Shown here: one piece after another, positions 1 to 8,769 of the stretch
Layout of the letters: each line of letters begins with the position of its first letter
How positions within the stretch are numbered: the first letter of the stretch is position 1
From: JACVRN01 sp963715565
GTDB lineage: Bacteria; Acidobacteriota; Blastocatellia; Pyrinomonadales; Pyrinomonadaceae
NCBI GenBank assembly: GCA_963715565.1
Contig: OY970256.1
Span: forward strand, 5,394,001 to 5,458,000
Direction: 5' to 3'
DNA: 64,000 nt
Program-made: the position numbers and the translations under genes
The notes under the pieces: model-generated
Databases searched by the model: none
What the model was told of the DNA's origin: nothing
What the model saw: only the letters and a program-made list of their open reading frames with translations

Positions 1-665
1 TGCGCTTCCACGCGATAGAAGACGTTGTGTAGCTTTCCGCCGTCGAGCGTGAAAGTTGCGTTCATCCCGTAAATCTTCAGACGCAATGGCGGATAGGTGC
101 GCCCGCTTGTGACTTCCAGGCGGTCTTCGACGGAGGTGACGGCGTAGGGTCTGGTGATAGGCTTATTGACAGGGCCTTCGAGCGGGCGAAACTGGACCGA
201 GGGCCGGAGCTTCAAACGCACGCTCTCCTCCGTGCCCTCTATCAGGCGGTAGTTGACGTAAACAGTGTTCTGCATGTGCGGCAGCAGGATGCGCTTTTCC
301 AAAAGAGCGCCTCTCACTTCGTAGCGCCACACGGGCAAGCCATCTTCCAGACGAAACTCTTTGAGATACTGCGCGCCGGGCAATTCCAGCAAGCCGCCTA
401 CGTGCTCCTGTCCACCTATGAGAACACGCTGGCCGTCTTTGAAGCGCATCCAATCGCTCAGATGATTGAGCATGACGGAGCGTCCCAGCGGAGTCGGGAG
501 CGCCGAGATGAGTAAGCCGTGATAGCGTCTTGTCGGCACGCCCGCCACGGAGCCCGAAGCGAAGCCGCCCAGCCCATTCGTCGCCAGCCACTCGCGCCGC
601 AGAAGAGGGTCGCCAGTCTCCGCGTCCTCTTCCGAAAAATTTAGCCTGCGAATCAACTCAACCAT
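1..665 (-). CDS. Glycogen debranching enzyme (amylo-alpha-1,6-glucosidase type), 3' end outside window
   Basis: Reading the minus strand from the ATG at 665 gives about 221 residues with no stop before the window edge, so the C-terminal catalytic part is missing. Residues 23-49 contain RREWLATNGLGGFASG followed by TRRYHGLL, which is typical of the N-terminal domain of archaeal/bacterial-type glycogen debranching enzymes. These hydrolyse alpha-1,6 branches of glycogen or limit dextrins in the cytoplasm. The start codon lies inside the end of the upstream treZ gene (13-nt overlap, 653-665), so the two are probably translationally coupled and share a transcript. The GH15-like catalytic domain expected downstream cannot be checked here. 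Confidence 0.9.
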   Translation of the reverse strand, partial: MVELIRRLNFSEEDAETGDPLLRREWLATNGLGGFASGSVAGVPTRRYHGLLISALPTPLGRSVMLNHLSDWMRFKDGQRVLIGGQEHVGGLLELPGAQYLKEFRLEDGLPVWRYEVRGALLEKRILLPHMQNTVYVNYRLIEGTEESVRLKLRPSVQFRPLEGPVNKPITRPYAVTSVEDRLEVTSGRTYPPLRLKIYGMNATFTLDGGKLHNVFYRVEA

Positions 666-2635
666 TCCTTCAACCTCTCCAAAGCTTCTCTGCGCACTTC
701 TGCTTCTTCCGTTTCCTGGCCGCTGTATCCTGCCAGATCTTTCACCTCGCTCGACGGCGCGGGCCGCATGACAACAGCCGCATGACCGGGCAGCATCCAG
801 TTGTTACGTGTTTCAAGCGCGTGCGTGCCCGAGCCTCCGTAGCGACAATCTTCGCTCGACCAGAGCGTGGTCCAGATGCTGTTTTCCGGCGGAGCCAAGA
901 GAGGCTCGGGCGCTGGATTAAGGTTTAAGGCTCTGCCCAGGTTAACGAGGAGCAAGCGGTCGCGTCCTTCTTCATCGAAGAAGCGCAGGACGAATGCTTC
1001 ATCGCCCAGCACTGCGCCGTCCACACCGCCCGCGCCCTGCGTGCTAAAGACAGGGTCTTCGCGTCTGAGCTTTAGCAGGTCTCTGTGCATGTCGTAAACA
1101 TGACGATGACGCTCGCGCTCCGCAAGGTCTAGCTTTGATTGCTCGAAGGTCTCAACTGACGCGGGGTCCGCGAGACAGGCAAGCATCTCAGGTGTGGCGA
1201 GGCTGCGAAACTGAACCAGAAATTCCATGCGGCCACGACGCACGAGCCTTGCAAGCTCCGCATCATGATCCGCGAAATAGTAGAACGGAGAAGATGCTGC
1301 GAACTCCTGTCCCTGAAAGAGCATGGGTGTAGAAGGCATCAGCAGCACGAGCGCCGTCATCGCGCGATAGCGTCCCGGCGAAGTCAAGAGGTGAATACGC
1401 TCGCCGCGCCCGGAGTTGGCAATCTGGTCGTGGTTCTGTATGAAGTTGACGAACAGCTCGGGCGGCAGGCCGAGACCGGGTTTGCCGCGCCTGTGTCGCT
1501 GCCACTTGTAACGCTGCCCCTGGTAAAGATAGCCCCACTTCGTCGCCGAGATGAATTCCTGTGGCCGTCCCAGATAGTCGGAATAATAAGCTTCGTTTTT
1601 TCCCGTCAGCGCGACCACCGCCGAATGATGAAAATCATCGTTCCACAATCCGTCCAGCCCGTAGCCGCCCTCTTCCACGGGCTTCAACATACGCACGTCC
1701 TGCGGCTCGTTCTCTCCGACGACGATTGTCTTGCGCCCGCGCGCCGCACGCCGCACCGTGCGCGTGATTGCTACCAGAATGTGCTCGTCCGAATCATCCT
1801 GAATGCTCTGCGTCGCATCCAGACGCAGACCGTCCATGTGAAACTCTTCAATCCAGTAAGCGGCGTTAGTCGTAAAGAACTCGCGCACCTGTTCTGCGTT
1901 GGGGCCGTCGAAATTGATGGCGTCGCCCCACTCGTTTTTGTGGCGGTCGGTAAAGTAGTCGGGCGCAAACTGGCGCAGGTAGTTGCCGTCCGGGCCGAGG
2001 TGGTTGTAGACGACATCCATGATGACGGCTAAGCCTACGCGGTGCGCTTCGTTGACGAAATAGCGCAGGTCGTCAGGCGAGCCGTAGAGATGCGTCGGCG
2101 CAAACAGGTTCACGCCGTCGTAGCCCCAGCCGAATTTTCCGGGAAATTCTGCGACGGGCATCATCTCTATCACGGTGATGCCGACAGAAGCCAGTTCGGC
2201 TAACTCGCGCGCCGCGCTCTGCCACATCCCCTCGCGCGTAAAAGTCCCTACGTGCATTTCGTAGATGACCTGACCGCGAAGCGACGCGCCCTTCCAATCC
2301 GCATCGGACCACACGAATTGTCGCGGGTCGATGACCTGTGAAGGCCCATGCGGTCCTTCGGGTTGAAATCTGGAAGCAGGGTCAGGGTAAAGCTTTTCGT
2401 CTTGGTCCAGCCGGAAACGATAGAGCGAGCCCGCGCGCGCCCCGGCAGCAAACACGGAATAATAGCCGCCCGGTTCGCGCTCCATTTTAAGAGCTTCCAA
2501 TTCCTGTCCCTGTTCGCCTTCGATGACCAGCTCCACGCGCTCGCGGTGCGGAGCCCACACGCGAAAATGAACGCCGCCCTGCGCGATTGGTTCCGCGCCG
2601 ACGGGAAACTGCCTTGCTACCCTTGCTGCCTGCAT
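653..2635 (-). CDS. treZ: Malto-oligosyltrehalose trehalohydrolase (first copy)
   Basis: A 660-residue GH13 protein. It should release trehalose from maltooligosyl-trehalose made by TreY. An N-terminal CBM48/E-set-like domain (residues 20-110, HFRVWAPHRERVEL) precedes the barrel. Visible GH13 motifs are DVVYNHLGPDGNYL at 207-220, MDGLRLDAT with the likely nucleophile Asp273, VVGENEPQD with the likely acid/base Glu308, and QNHDQIANS at 400-408. The length fits the family (about 600 residues plus). It overlaps the debranching enzyme downstream by 13 nt. A second treZ lies at 44282-46201 beside treY. This copy has GENEPQD where the other has AESDLND around the acid/base, so the two are diverged paralogues rather than a recent duplication. 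Confidence 0.9.
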   Translation of the reverse strand: MQAARVARQFPVGAEPIAQGGVHFRVWAPHRERVELVIEGEQGQELEALKMEREPGGYYSVFAAGARAGSLYRFRLDQDEKLYPDPASRFQPEGPHGPSQVIDPRQFVWSDADWKGASLRGQVIYEMHVGTFTREGMWQSAARELAELASVGITVIEMMPVAEFPGKFGWGYDGVNLFAPTHLYGSPDDLRYFVNEAHRVGLAVIMDVVYNHLGPDGNYLRQFAPDYFTDRHKNEWGDAINFDGPNAEQVREFFTTNAAYWIEEFHMDGLRLDATQSIQDDSDEHILVAITRTVRRAARGRKTIVVGENEPQDVRMLKPVEEGGYGLDGLWNDDFHHSAVVALTGKNEAYYSDYLGRPQEFISATKWGYLYQGQRYKWQRHRRGKPGLGLPPELFVNFIQNHDQIANSGRGERIHLLTSPGRYRAMTALVLLMPSTPMLFQGQEFAASSPFYYFADHDAELARLVRRGRMEFLVQFRSLATPEMLACLADPASVETFEQSKLDLAERERHRHVYDMHRDLLKLRREDPVFSTQGAGGVDGAVLGDEAFVLRFFDEEGRDRLLLVNLGRALNLNPAPEPLLAPPENSIWTTLWSSEDCRYGGSGTHALETRNNWMLPGHAAVVMRPAPSSEVKDLAGYSGQETEEAEVRREALERLKEWLS

Positions 2636-2818
2636 CTGGCTCTTTCTATCCTCTGGCGCTTTTGCTTTGCGCGCACACGCCGGAACTATTTTTCAACAAT
2701 GCTGCTCGCCGAATTGTCTTCATGTTTTGTTTGAATATCAGATTAGCATTGAAACGACGGAAGCGCATCTCGGCGCAAGAGATATGTGGAGCAGCTTTTT
2801 ACGAGACACTTCTAGACA

Positions 2819-3214
2819 TCATTCATTAAATAGTTTACCGACGGGACTGAGGCCCGCTTCGTCCGGCCGGGAGATTTGTTGAGCCGTCTTTTGATGAGAC
2901 TGCGCCATAGTCTGTTCAAGCCGCGCGAAAAACCTCTCGACGTTATCGCTGTTCTTACCCCAATCAAAACACTGGGTCGCCAGCGCGCACCTGCTTTCAG
3001 TCGTGATCGTGCCGTCGGGCGCAATCTCGACCCACAAATCTTCGCCCCACGAGTAGAGCGTGGCATTGATATGCGCCGTGAACGTGCTGGCCGAAGCTCG
3101 CGTGTGCGTCCAGCCCAGAGCCTCCAGCGCACGGCTCACGTCGCTCATAATCTCATGCTGCGGCAGATTGAACCGGCGCGCCTGCCTGAACCGCGCCGGG
3201 AAACCGAAAGCCAT
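2819..3214 (-). CDS. Conserved-looking hypothetical protein, 131 aa
   Basis: Not recognised. A 131-residue soluble protein with an Arg-rich N-terminus (FPARFRQARRFNLP) and a central patch rich in Trp, Thr and Ala. No signal peptide or membrane segment is seen. The ATG at 3214 is preceded on the minus strand by GGAG at suitable distance, and codon use matches the neighbours, which supports a real gene. It is upstream of treZ on the same strand, with a 183-nt gap that contains no recognisable hairpin, so co-transcription is possible but not shown. Confidence 0.6.
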   Translation of the reverse strand: MAFGFPARFRQARRFNLPQHEIMSDVSRALEALGWTHTRASASTFTAHINATLYSWGEDLWVEIAPDGTITTESRCALATQCFDWGKNSDNVERFFARLEQTMAQSHQKTAQQISRPDEAGLSPVGKLFNE

Positions 3215-3228
3215 TACTCACTCCGTTC

Positions 3229-3300
3229 GCAGTTTTCAGTTTTTAGTTTTCAGTTTTCAGAAAGAGAGCAAAATGCTTTTCACTGAAAACTACAAACTGC
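3229..3300. repeat. Tandem-word hairpin, AGTTTTCAG family
   Basis: The left side repeats AGTTTTCAG-like words (3229-3260). The right side (3283-3300) is the reverse complement of the word with a few changes. It lies just upstream of the 131-aa gene start (minus strand). The pairing is imperfect compared with the other hairpins in the window. Confidence 0.6.
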
Positions 3301-3363
3301 TTTATTCTCCATGCGGCAAGTTACAGATGTTTGTCGGGCGTGCAAAAAATATTGCGAAACCTG

Positions 3364-3496
3364 TCGATTGCGGAATGCGGACGATTCGATTGCGGAATGC
3401 GGAATTCGGATTGCGGATTAGAAGAGATTGAATCAATGAACCGATGAGTCAATGAATCAATCTGTCTTCAATCCGAATTCCGCATTCCGCAATCTG
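3364..3496. repeat. Tandem-word hairpin, GCGGAATGCGG family, with nested second hairpin
   Basis: Positions 3388-3412 and 3470-3494 form a perfect 25-bp inverted repeat. An extra copy of the word lies at 3366-3380. The 57-nt interior holds a second palindromic word element, ATGAACCGATGA flanked by TCAAT words (about 3426-3463), of the family also found at 10806-10892 and 32881-32937. One repeat therefore seems to sit inside another. Confidence 0.85.
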
Positions 3497-3566
3497 TTCG
3501 TGTGTGGACTTGAAAGAAGCAACGGGTCTGGGGTACAAAGTTTAAAGCCCGGCAGGGTAATTTTTT

Positions 3567-3827
3567 ATGACGCCAGAAGAAGAACCAGAACAAATAAATT
3601 TCCGCGCCGTGATCCTCGTCAAAAACAACATCCTTGCTTTTGTAGGCATGGCGATCAGCGCCGAAGGCGCAAGGGTGGCGAGGTTCGACCCGCGCTCAGA
3701 GCCTCCCGTCAACGTTGGCCCGTTCGAGGACGTGCCCAAGGTCGCCTACGCCTTCCGGCGCTCGGTCGAGACCAGCCGCACCAACGGCTGGACGATTGTT
3801 TATGACGGCCCGCCGCTCGTGGGCTAA
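3567..3827 (+). CDS. Small hypothetical protein, 86 aa
   Basis: Not recognised. An 86-residue protein with no signal peptide, starting MTPEEEPEQINFRAVIL. Its alternating hydrophobic and charged pattern suggests a small alpha/beta domain. It occupies the only coding space between the 3364-3496 hairpin and the PilZ gene. A longer in-frame-shifted ORF over the same DNA is less likely because its N-terminus reads through the hairpin. No clear ribosome binding site is seen. Confidence 0.55.
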   Translation: MTPEEEPEQINFRAVILVKNNILAFVGMAISAEGARVARFDPRSEPPVNVGPFEDVPKVAYAFRRSVETSRTNGWTIVYDGPPLVG

Positions 3828-3860
3828 GCGACTCACAGACAATTACTGAACCAGTGATTT

Positions 3861-4211
3861 TTAACTTTTTCGTTGGGCGCGCAGGGATTCGGCTTTAATC
3901 AGCCAGGCGAGCTGTTTTTTGTCGTTCTTCGAGGCGTTGGTGAAATGAATGGCAAAGCCCATCTCTTCGATTTTGTAGACCACCACGCCCGCTAACTTGA
4001 TGGCCCCGCCTCCGGGCAGTTCTATTTCCAGCGTAATCGTTTCCCCATCCGAGACCAGATCGGGCGTGAGGATAAAGCAGCCGGTCAGGCTCAGGTCCGC
4101 GATGTCTCCCGTGCGGCTCGCCCGCGCGCCCGCCCAGCGGGCCTTGAAGTTGACCTTGATACGCTCGGCGCGCCTGCGCTCCGGCCCTGGATACTTTTGA
4201 TCCTTGTCCAT
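3861..4211 (-). CDS. Single-domain PilZ protein
   Basis: A 116-residue cytoplasmic protein. Near the N-terminus is the Arg-rich switch (RRRAERIKVNFKARW, residues 12-26), followed by DIADLSLTGCFI at about 37-48. These correspond to the RxxxR and (D/N)xSxxG motifs that bind cyclic di-GMP in PilZ domains. The protein is little more than the PilZ barrel, so it probably acts as a diffusible receptor or adaptor. No output domain or cyclase is nearby to indicate the target process. The start at 4211 is adjacent to a hairpin (4226-4300) on its 5' side. Confidence 0.85.
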   Translation of the reverse strand: MDKDQKYPGPERRRAERIKVNFKARWAGARASRTGDIADLSLTGCFILTPDLVSDGETITLEIELPGGGAIKLAGVVVYKIEEMGFAIHFTNASKNDKKQLAWLIKAESLRAQRKS

Positions 4212-4225
4212 GATTCACTCTAACG

Positions 4226-4300
4226 AAGTCCCAAGTCTCAAGTCCCAAATCCCAAATCTTTATTTTGACTTGAGACTTGGGACTTGGGATTTGGGACTTT
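4226..4300. repeat. Tandem-word hairpin, GTCCCAAGT family
   Basis: Left arm 4227-4257 repeats GTCCCAAGT/CTCAAGTCCCAAAT. Right arm 4266-4297 is its near reverse complement, with a loop of under 10 nt. Related elements are at 21347, 31356, 48690 and 57201. Confidence 0.85.
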
Positions 4301-4372
4301 TCATTATAACGGATACGTGCGGAGTCCAGAGGACTTTCTTTAGTCTTCCTGCTACACTGAAATTTACGGATT

Positions 4373-5095
4373 ATGCAGAGCCTGAGTCTTCATCCTTCCA
4401 GCACACAAACCGGAACCACGGACTTCCAAGAGGAAATCGCGCGGCTCGAAGCACGTCTGGCCGAAGCGCGCCATGAGCTTTCCATCTTGCAGGAAGAGAT
4501 GCGCGCGTTCAAAGCGCGTTACACGGAGATAGTCGGCGGCCCGTTGGCGGAGCTATCGGAAGTCGAGCGCGAGATTAAGGAAGCAGAGGCGCGCTGCTTC
4601 GGCGTTGAAGTGGAAGACGAAGAGGAGACCGCAGCGGAAGACCGCGCGCATCCTTCGCACGAAGCCCCGACCGTCCGGCGCGCCTTACGCAAATTGTTCT
4701 GGGCGGCGGCCAAAATGTTTCACCCGGACCACGCACGCGACGAACGCGAGGCCGAGCGCCGCCACACCATCATGGCCGAGGCGAGCCGCGCTTATCGCGA
4801 GGGCGACATCACGAGCCTGCACACGCTCCTCGGCGACGAGCATCTGCAATCGCTCTGCGCCGTCAAGGCTCATAGCGCTGACGATGCGGACGAAGACGCG
4901 CAACTCCTGCGTCTTGAAGTCGATCTGCGCACGGTCGAGTTCGGCATCAAGCGCCTCAAGCAGGACGGCCTCTATTACACCAAGCTCAAGGTTGATGAAG
5001 AGGCAACTCATGGCCGCGATGCTCTCGCGCAGATGGCCGAGCAGCTCAACCGCCAGATAGCGAAAGCACGCCACCGCCTCGCACACCTCTCGTAA
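4373..5095 (+). CDS. J-domain-like protein with N-terminal coiled coil
   Basis: A 240-residue soluble protein. Residues about 18-85 are a heptad-rich, Glu/Arg/Leu-rich coiled coil. Residues about 103-150 carry KLFWAAAKMFHPDHARDERE, and FHPDHA holds the HPD tripeptide that defines J-domains stimulating Hsp70 ATPase. The helix before HPD and the segment after it (RRHTIMAEASRAYREGD) match helices II and III of a J-domain. A second helical stretch follows to the C-terminus. The J-domain sits in the middle rather than at the N-terminus and no zinc-finger region is present, so this is not DnaJ itself. It may be a specialised J-protein; the client is unknown. Confidence 0.7.
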   Translation: MQSLSLHPSSTQTGTTDFQEEIARLEARLAEARHELSILQEEMRAFKARYTEIVGGPLAELSEVEREIKEAEARCFGVEVEDEEETAAEDRAHPSHEAPTVRRALRKLFWAAAKMFHPDHARDEREAERRHTIMAEASRAYREGDITSLHTLLGDEHLQSLCAVKAHSADDADEDAQLLRLEVDLRTVEFGIKRLKQDGLYYTKLKVDEEATHGRDALAQMAEQLNRQIAKARHRLAHLS

Positions 5096-5228
5096 ACGAG
5101 AAGCCCCACGAGAGGCGCGCCTCATTAAGCTCTAGCGAGCAGCAAAGTCACACAGTAAGCAGATTACTACTGCGCGCATGGCTTGATGCGCTCATTGATG
5201 GATTAACAAAAAGGTTTCGCGTCTGCTC

Positions 5229-5453
5229 CTAGTGCTTACAATGCGCGATGCATTTGCGGTAAGCGGAAACGCATTTGGGGTGCTCGCCCGTTGCGGTGAG
5301 GCAATCAAAGAGGAGTACCCTGCATTCTTCCACACAGGCGGCAGGAATCTCCTTTTGTGACGACGCGGTAGAGAAGGGGCTCAATGCCAGCAGTCCGATT
5401 GCGAAAATGAGGGTGAGAGCACGGACGACCTTGTAAGGCGAATTATTCTTCAT
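5229..5453 (-). CDS. Small secreted protein with six symmetric cysteines, 74 aa
   Basis: Function not recognised. From the ATG at 5453 (GGAG seven bases upstream) the first about 32 residues form a signal peptide with a basic N-region, a hydrophobic core and a small-residue cleavage site. The mature part of about 40 residues contains six Cys spaced C-x3-C-x6-C-x9-C-x6-C-x3-C, a mirror-symmetric pattern that suggests a disulfide-bonded helical hairpin. A longer in-frame start at 5513 would bury the signal sequence, so the shorter form is preferred. It is monocistronic between the J-domain gene and the S9 peptidase. Confidence 0.6.
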   Translation of the reverse strand: MKNNSPYKVVRALTLIFAIGLLALSPFSTASSQKEIPAACVEECRVLLFDCLTATGEHPKCVSAYRKCIAHCKH

Positions 5454-5592
5454 GTTCGTTCTCCATAGGGTAAATCTTCCTGGGGCCGGTGAACGGCTTG
5501 CCATCCGAGGCAAGGCAGGAGCGTCGGTGGCTAGGGTGAATTTTCGAGGCTATCTTTAACGCCATTTCCGGGAAAAGTAAAGGGAAAAGGGG

Positions 5593-5684
5593 AAGCAGTG
5601 CAAAGTGCAAAATGCAAAATGCAGAAGTAAAGAAGCTCTTTCTTTTCATTCATCACTTTTCATTTTGCACTTTGCACTGCTTTT
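5593..5684. repeat. Tandem-word hairpin, GTGCAAA family
   Basis: A 22-bp perfect arm pair, left near 5593-5616 and right near 5660-5683, built of GTGCAAA words around an interior containing GTAAAGAAG. The right arm ends on the stop codon of the S9 peptidase (TAA on the minus strand, 5683-5685). Other copies are at 50523 and 62598. Confidence 0.85.
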
Positions 5685-7623
5685 AAAGATTTTCTATCAG
5701 GACGGGCTCGACCTCGTCGGCCAGCTCAAAGCCGAAGATGCGCGAGTAGAAATAAAGCTCGCCGTCCAGGGCGCGTTTGATGTTTTCGGCGCGGCGAAAG
5801 CCGTGTTGCTCGCCCTCGAAGGGAACGTAAGCGACCGCCAGACCCTTTTGTCGCAACGCTTCCACCATCATCTCCGCCTGATTGGGCAGCACTATCTTGT
5901 CTTCAAGACCCTGAAAGAAAATAACCGGGCACGATAGTTGGTCCGTGAAGTTGATGGGCGAGCGCTCCCTGTAGAGGTCTGCGCGTTCCGGGTACGGGCC
6001 GATGAGTCGATCCAGATAGCGCGACTCGAACTTGTGCGTCTCGCGCGCGAGGGCTGCGAGGTCGCTGACGCCGTAGTGGCTCGCGCCCGCTTTGAACGTG
6101 TCGCGGAAGGTCAGGGCCGCGAGCGTCGTGTAGCCGCCCGCGCTGCCTCCGTCGATGGCGCATCTCTGCGGGTCGGCCAGCCCGCGACCGGAGAGATACC
6201 GCGCGCCGTTGACGCAATCATCTACGTCCACGATGCCCCAACGATCGTTGAGCCTCTGCCTGTAGGCGCGACCGTAGCCAGTGCTTCCGCCGTAGTTGAC
6301 GTCCAGAACAGCAATACCACGGCTGGTCCAATATTGTATTCCAAGGTTAAAGGTCGTGGAGGTCGAAGAGGTCGGCCCGCCGTGGCTTTTGACAAGCAGC
6401 GGCGGGCGCTCTCCTTCGGGCGCATCGAAGTCGCGGTTGTGCGGCGCGTAGTAAAAGCCGTGCGCCGTCAAACCGTCTTCGGTCGGAAACTCTATCGCCT
6501 CGGGGACGGAGAGATAGCCTTCGTCAATCCGTAAATCGTTCGAGCGGCGCAAGACTTCCGTCTCACGCGAAGCAAGGTCCATGGAGATGATGGAGGTCGG
6601 CTCCGTGGGCGAACCGGCGCGAAAGACTACGCGGCCCGCTCGCGCGCGAACAAAAGTGATGTCGGAAAAGCGCGTCTCGATTCTTTCTAAATTACCGGAA
6701 GCGGTATCGAGCAGGCCCAGTTGCGCTTTCCCGCGCTCGATAAAGGCGCAGACAATGCGCTCATTGGATTCAAAAGCATAAGTGGACATGCCGAAAATCC
6801 ATTGCGGAAATCCGAACTCCGCTTCAAGTTGGTGGAGCGCGTGCGCCTCTCGCCGCTCATCCAGACGATAAAGATTCCACCAGCCCGTGCGGTCCGAGAC
6901 AAAATAGAGCGTGCCGTCGGGCGACCATTCGGGTTGAAAGACGGACTCTTCCAAACCGCCCGCCACGCGCTCGCGGTTTCCGATTGCGCCGTCTTCTCCA
7001 ATTTCACCCAGCCACAGCTCGCACCCGTCCCAGGGCATGTTGGGATGATTCCATTCCAGCCACGAAAGGTGTTTGCCGTCCGGGCTCACGCGAGGCGACG
7101 CGTAGAAGTCGCGCCCGGAAACGAGCACCACGCCCGTCGTCGTCTCGCCGTCGAGGTTGATGGAAGCGATGCTATTCGTGGCTTCGCGCTCGCTCGACGT
7201 GTGGTCTTCGCGCACGCACACGAGCCGATTGCGCTTGCGGTCCAGCACGGCGTCCGCATAACGCATAGGGGCTTCGGGTGTGAGCGGCTCGGGCTCGGAG
7301 TCTGCCGTGCGCTGGCGATAGAGCCGCTGGTCCGCGAAGTTTGAGAAATAGATTGTGCCGTCTGCGACCAGAAAATCGCCGCCGCCATATTCGTGTACGC
7401 GCGTGCGCGCATTAAAGCCTTTGGGCGTCACGTCGCGAGTCTCGCCGTCAGGCGTGCGCCGCACGATACAGCTTCGGCCACCCTCCTGCGGGCGAACTTC
7501 CACCCAGTAGATGTCTTCACCGTCGAGCGCCACCTGCGCCAGACCGATTGAGCCTTTGACGATGAGATCGGACGTGATAGGCGATTTCCATGAGCCGTAA
7601 GGCGCAGCTTGCGATTGAGGCAT
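5683..7623 (-). CDS. S9 family prolyl oligopeptidase / acylaminoacyl peptidase
   Basis: A 646-residue protein with a beta-propeller-like N-terminal half (repeated WSPDG/SPDGKHLSW strands) and a C-terminal alpha/beta-hydrolase domain. The catalytic triad is visible: GGSAGGYTT with the Ser near residue 490, the Asp in GLEDKIVLP near 572, and the His in GEQHGFR near 602. S9 enzymes cut short peptides, often after Pro or at acylated N-termini. No signal peptide is seen, so it is probably cytoplasmic. The ATG at 7623 is chosen because AGAGGA precedes it. An in-frame start 57 codons upstream would translate an intergenic hairpin and is rejected. Confidence 0.9.
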   Translation of the reverse strand: MPQSQAAPYGSWKSPITSDLIVKGSIGLAQVALDGEDIYWVEVRPQEGGRSCIVRRTPDGETRDVTPKGFNARTRVHEYGGGDFLVADGTIYFSNFADQRLYRQRTADSEPEPLTPEAPMRYADAVLDRKRNRLVCVREDHTSSEREATNSIASINLDGETTTGVVLVSGRDFYASPRVSPDGKHLSWLEWNHPNMPWDGCELWLGEIGEDGAIGNRERVAGGLEESVFQPEWSPDGTLYFVSDRTGWWNLYRLDERREAHALHQLEAEFGFPQWIFGMSTYAFESNERIVCAFIERGKAQLGLLDTASGNLERIETRFSDITFVRARAGRVVFRAGSPTEPTSIISMDLASRETEVLRRSNDLRIDEGYLSVPEAIEFPTEDGLTAHGFYYAPHNRDFDAPEGERPPLLVKSHGGPTSSTSTTFNLGIQYWTSRGIAVLDVNYGGSTGYGRAYRQRLNDRWGIVDVDDCVNGARYLSGRGLADPQRCAIDGGSAGGYTTLAALTFRDTFKAGASHYGVSDLAALARETHKFESRYLDRLIGPYPERADLYRERSPINFTDQLSCPVIFFQGLEDKIVLPNQAEMMVEALRQKGLAVAYVPFEGEQHGFRRAENIKRALDGELYFYSRIFGFELADEVEPVLIENL

Positions 7624-7683
7624 AAGATCATTTCCTCTCGAATGGCGTTTGATGGTGACGAGGCGCGCTTGAGTATAACCCAA

Positions 7684-7803
7684 AAGATTGCGGAATGCGG
7701 ACGATTCGATTGCGGAATGCGGAATGCGGATTGCGGATTTAAGAATAAGAAATAGCAACCTTCTTGCTTTTAATCCGCAATCCGAAATCCGCATTCCGCA
7801 ATT
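7684..7803. repeat. Tandem-word hairpin, GCGGAATGCGG family
   Basis: Arms near 7708-7740 and 7773-7802 are built of ATTGCGGAATGCGG words, with an extra left-hand word at 7686-7700. The loop (AAGAATAAGAA then GCAACCTTCT) is nearly the same as in the copy at 11878-11976. The right end touches the stop codon of the hotdog gene. Confidence 0.85.
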
Positions 7804-8669
7804 TACTTAGGGCCGCGCACGACGTCGTTGATGACTTGAGTGGGAGCGGGGATGGGCTTGCCTGCTTCGTTGACGAAAATCCCGAGGGAGTACTCGCGCG
7901 CTAGGAGGCGTCCCTCTCTATTGAGGGAGCGGATTTCGTGTGTCCACGCGCCGCGCACGCGGCCCAGCTCGCAAACCCAACTTGTAATCTCTATTTCGTC
8001 GTTATCAAAAGCGGGCTCGAAGTATTCTATGTCGTGCCCGCCCTGAACGACGAGCCAGCCTTCGCGGCGCGTCTGCTCAATCGCGTGGCCCGCCGCGCGC
8101 AGCGCGTCGAAGTAAGCCTGCTCGACCCAGTTGAGATAGACGGCGTGATTGACGTGGCCGAGCATGTCCAGCTCATAGGTCTGCACGCGGCGCAAGCTTT
8201 GGTAGCAATAAGCGTCCGTGGTTGGCTGCGGATTCTGTAAGCGTATGCCCAGCTCTTCGTGCTCATTCGTCGGCACGAATCTCTCTGCAATCTCCGGCGG
8301 CAGACGAGAGACCTGACCCGTGTTTGAATTGAGATAGACCCATTGAGCGCGTGCGCGCACGACTCGCGCTCCGTCCTCTGTGCGCGTGATGACGTACTCG
8401 CGCGTGGAGGTGGCGCGACGGACGTTGGAAACCCACGTCTCTATCTCAAGCTCGTCTTTGTAACGCGCAGGCAGTAGATAGCGCACAGAGAGCTTGCGTA
8501 TCACCCAGGACGTCGAGCGCTCCATGTACCACGCGGGGCCGAAGCCAGCGTCTGCGGAGGCTTCGATGGCGGCCTCCTGCATATAGTTGACGTAGACGGC
8601 GTTGTTGACGTGGCCGAACGAATCCAGCTCGTACTGGCGCACGCGAAAGCGTCTCCTGTAACTGCGCAT
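7803..8669 (-). CDS. Tandem hotdog acyl-CoA thioesterase (two 4HBT domains)
   Basis: A 288-residue protein made of two homologous hotdog domains in one chain. Each opens with the same signature: RVRQYELDSFGHVNNAVYVN near residue 7 and RVQTYELDMLGHVNHAVYLN near 153. The Asp/Gly-His-Val-Asn block holds the likely catalytic Asp and substrate-binding residues of 4-hydroxybenzoyl-CoA-thioesterase-type enzymes. These hydrolyse acyl-CoA or acyl-ACP thioesters. The internal duplication mimics the usual homodimer. The ATG at 8669 follows AAGGGA; a start 31 codons upstream has no supporting signal. It is divergent from a Nudix gene. Confidence 0.85.
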   Translation of the reverse strand: MRSYRRRFRVRQYELDSFGHVNNAVYVNYMQEAAIEASADAGFGPAWYMERSTSWVIRKLSVRYLLPARYKDELEIETWVSNVRRATSTREYVITRTEDGARVVRARAQWVYLNSNTGQVSRLPPEIAERFVPTNEHEELGIRLQNPQPTTDAYCYQSLRRVQTYELDMLGHVNHAVYLNWVEQAYFDALRAAGHAIEQTRREGWLVVQGGHDIEYFEPAFDNDEIEITSWVCELGRVRGAWTHEIRSLNREGRLLAREYSLGIFVNEAGKPIPAPTQVINDVVRGPK

Positions 8670-8769
8670 CCTCGGGAATCCCTTCCGAAATTTTCGGTCA
8701 AAGCTTTGCAGGCCGCTCGTATCGCAAGTGATGTTGTATTCAAGTGCCCTTTTAGTCAACAATCAACGC

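Noticed and set aside
5683..7794. Longer starts for the S9 peptidase, and likewise for the ligase (29468), msrA (38512), treS (48751) and the second TonB receptor (54015)
   Set aside because: The extra N-termini are translations of intergenic hairpins, and better ribosome sites or family starts lie downstream.
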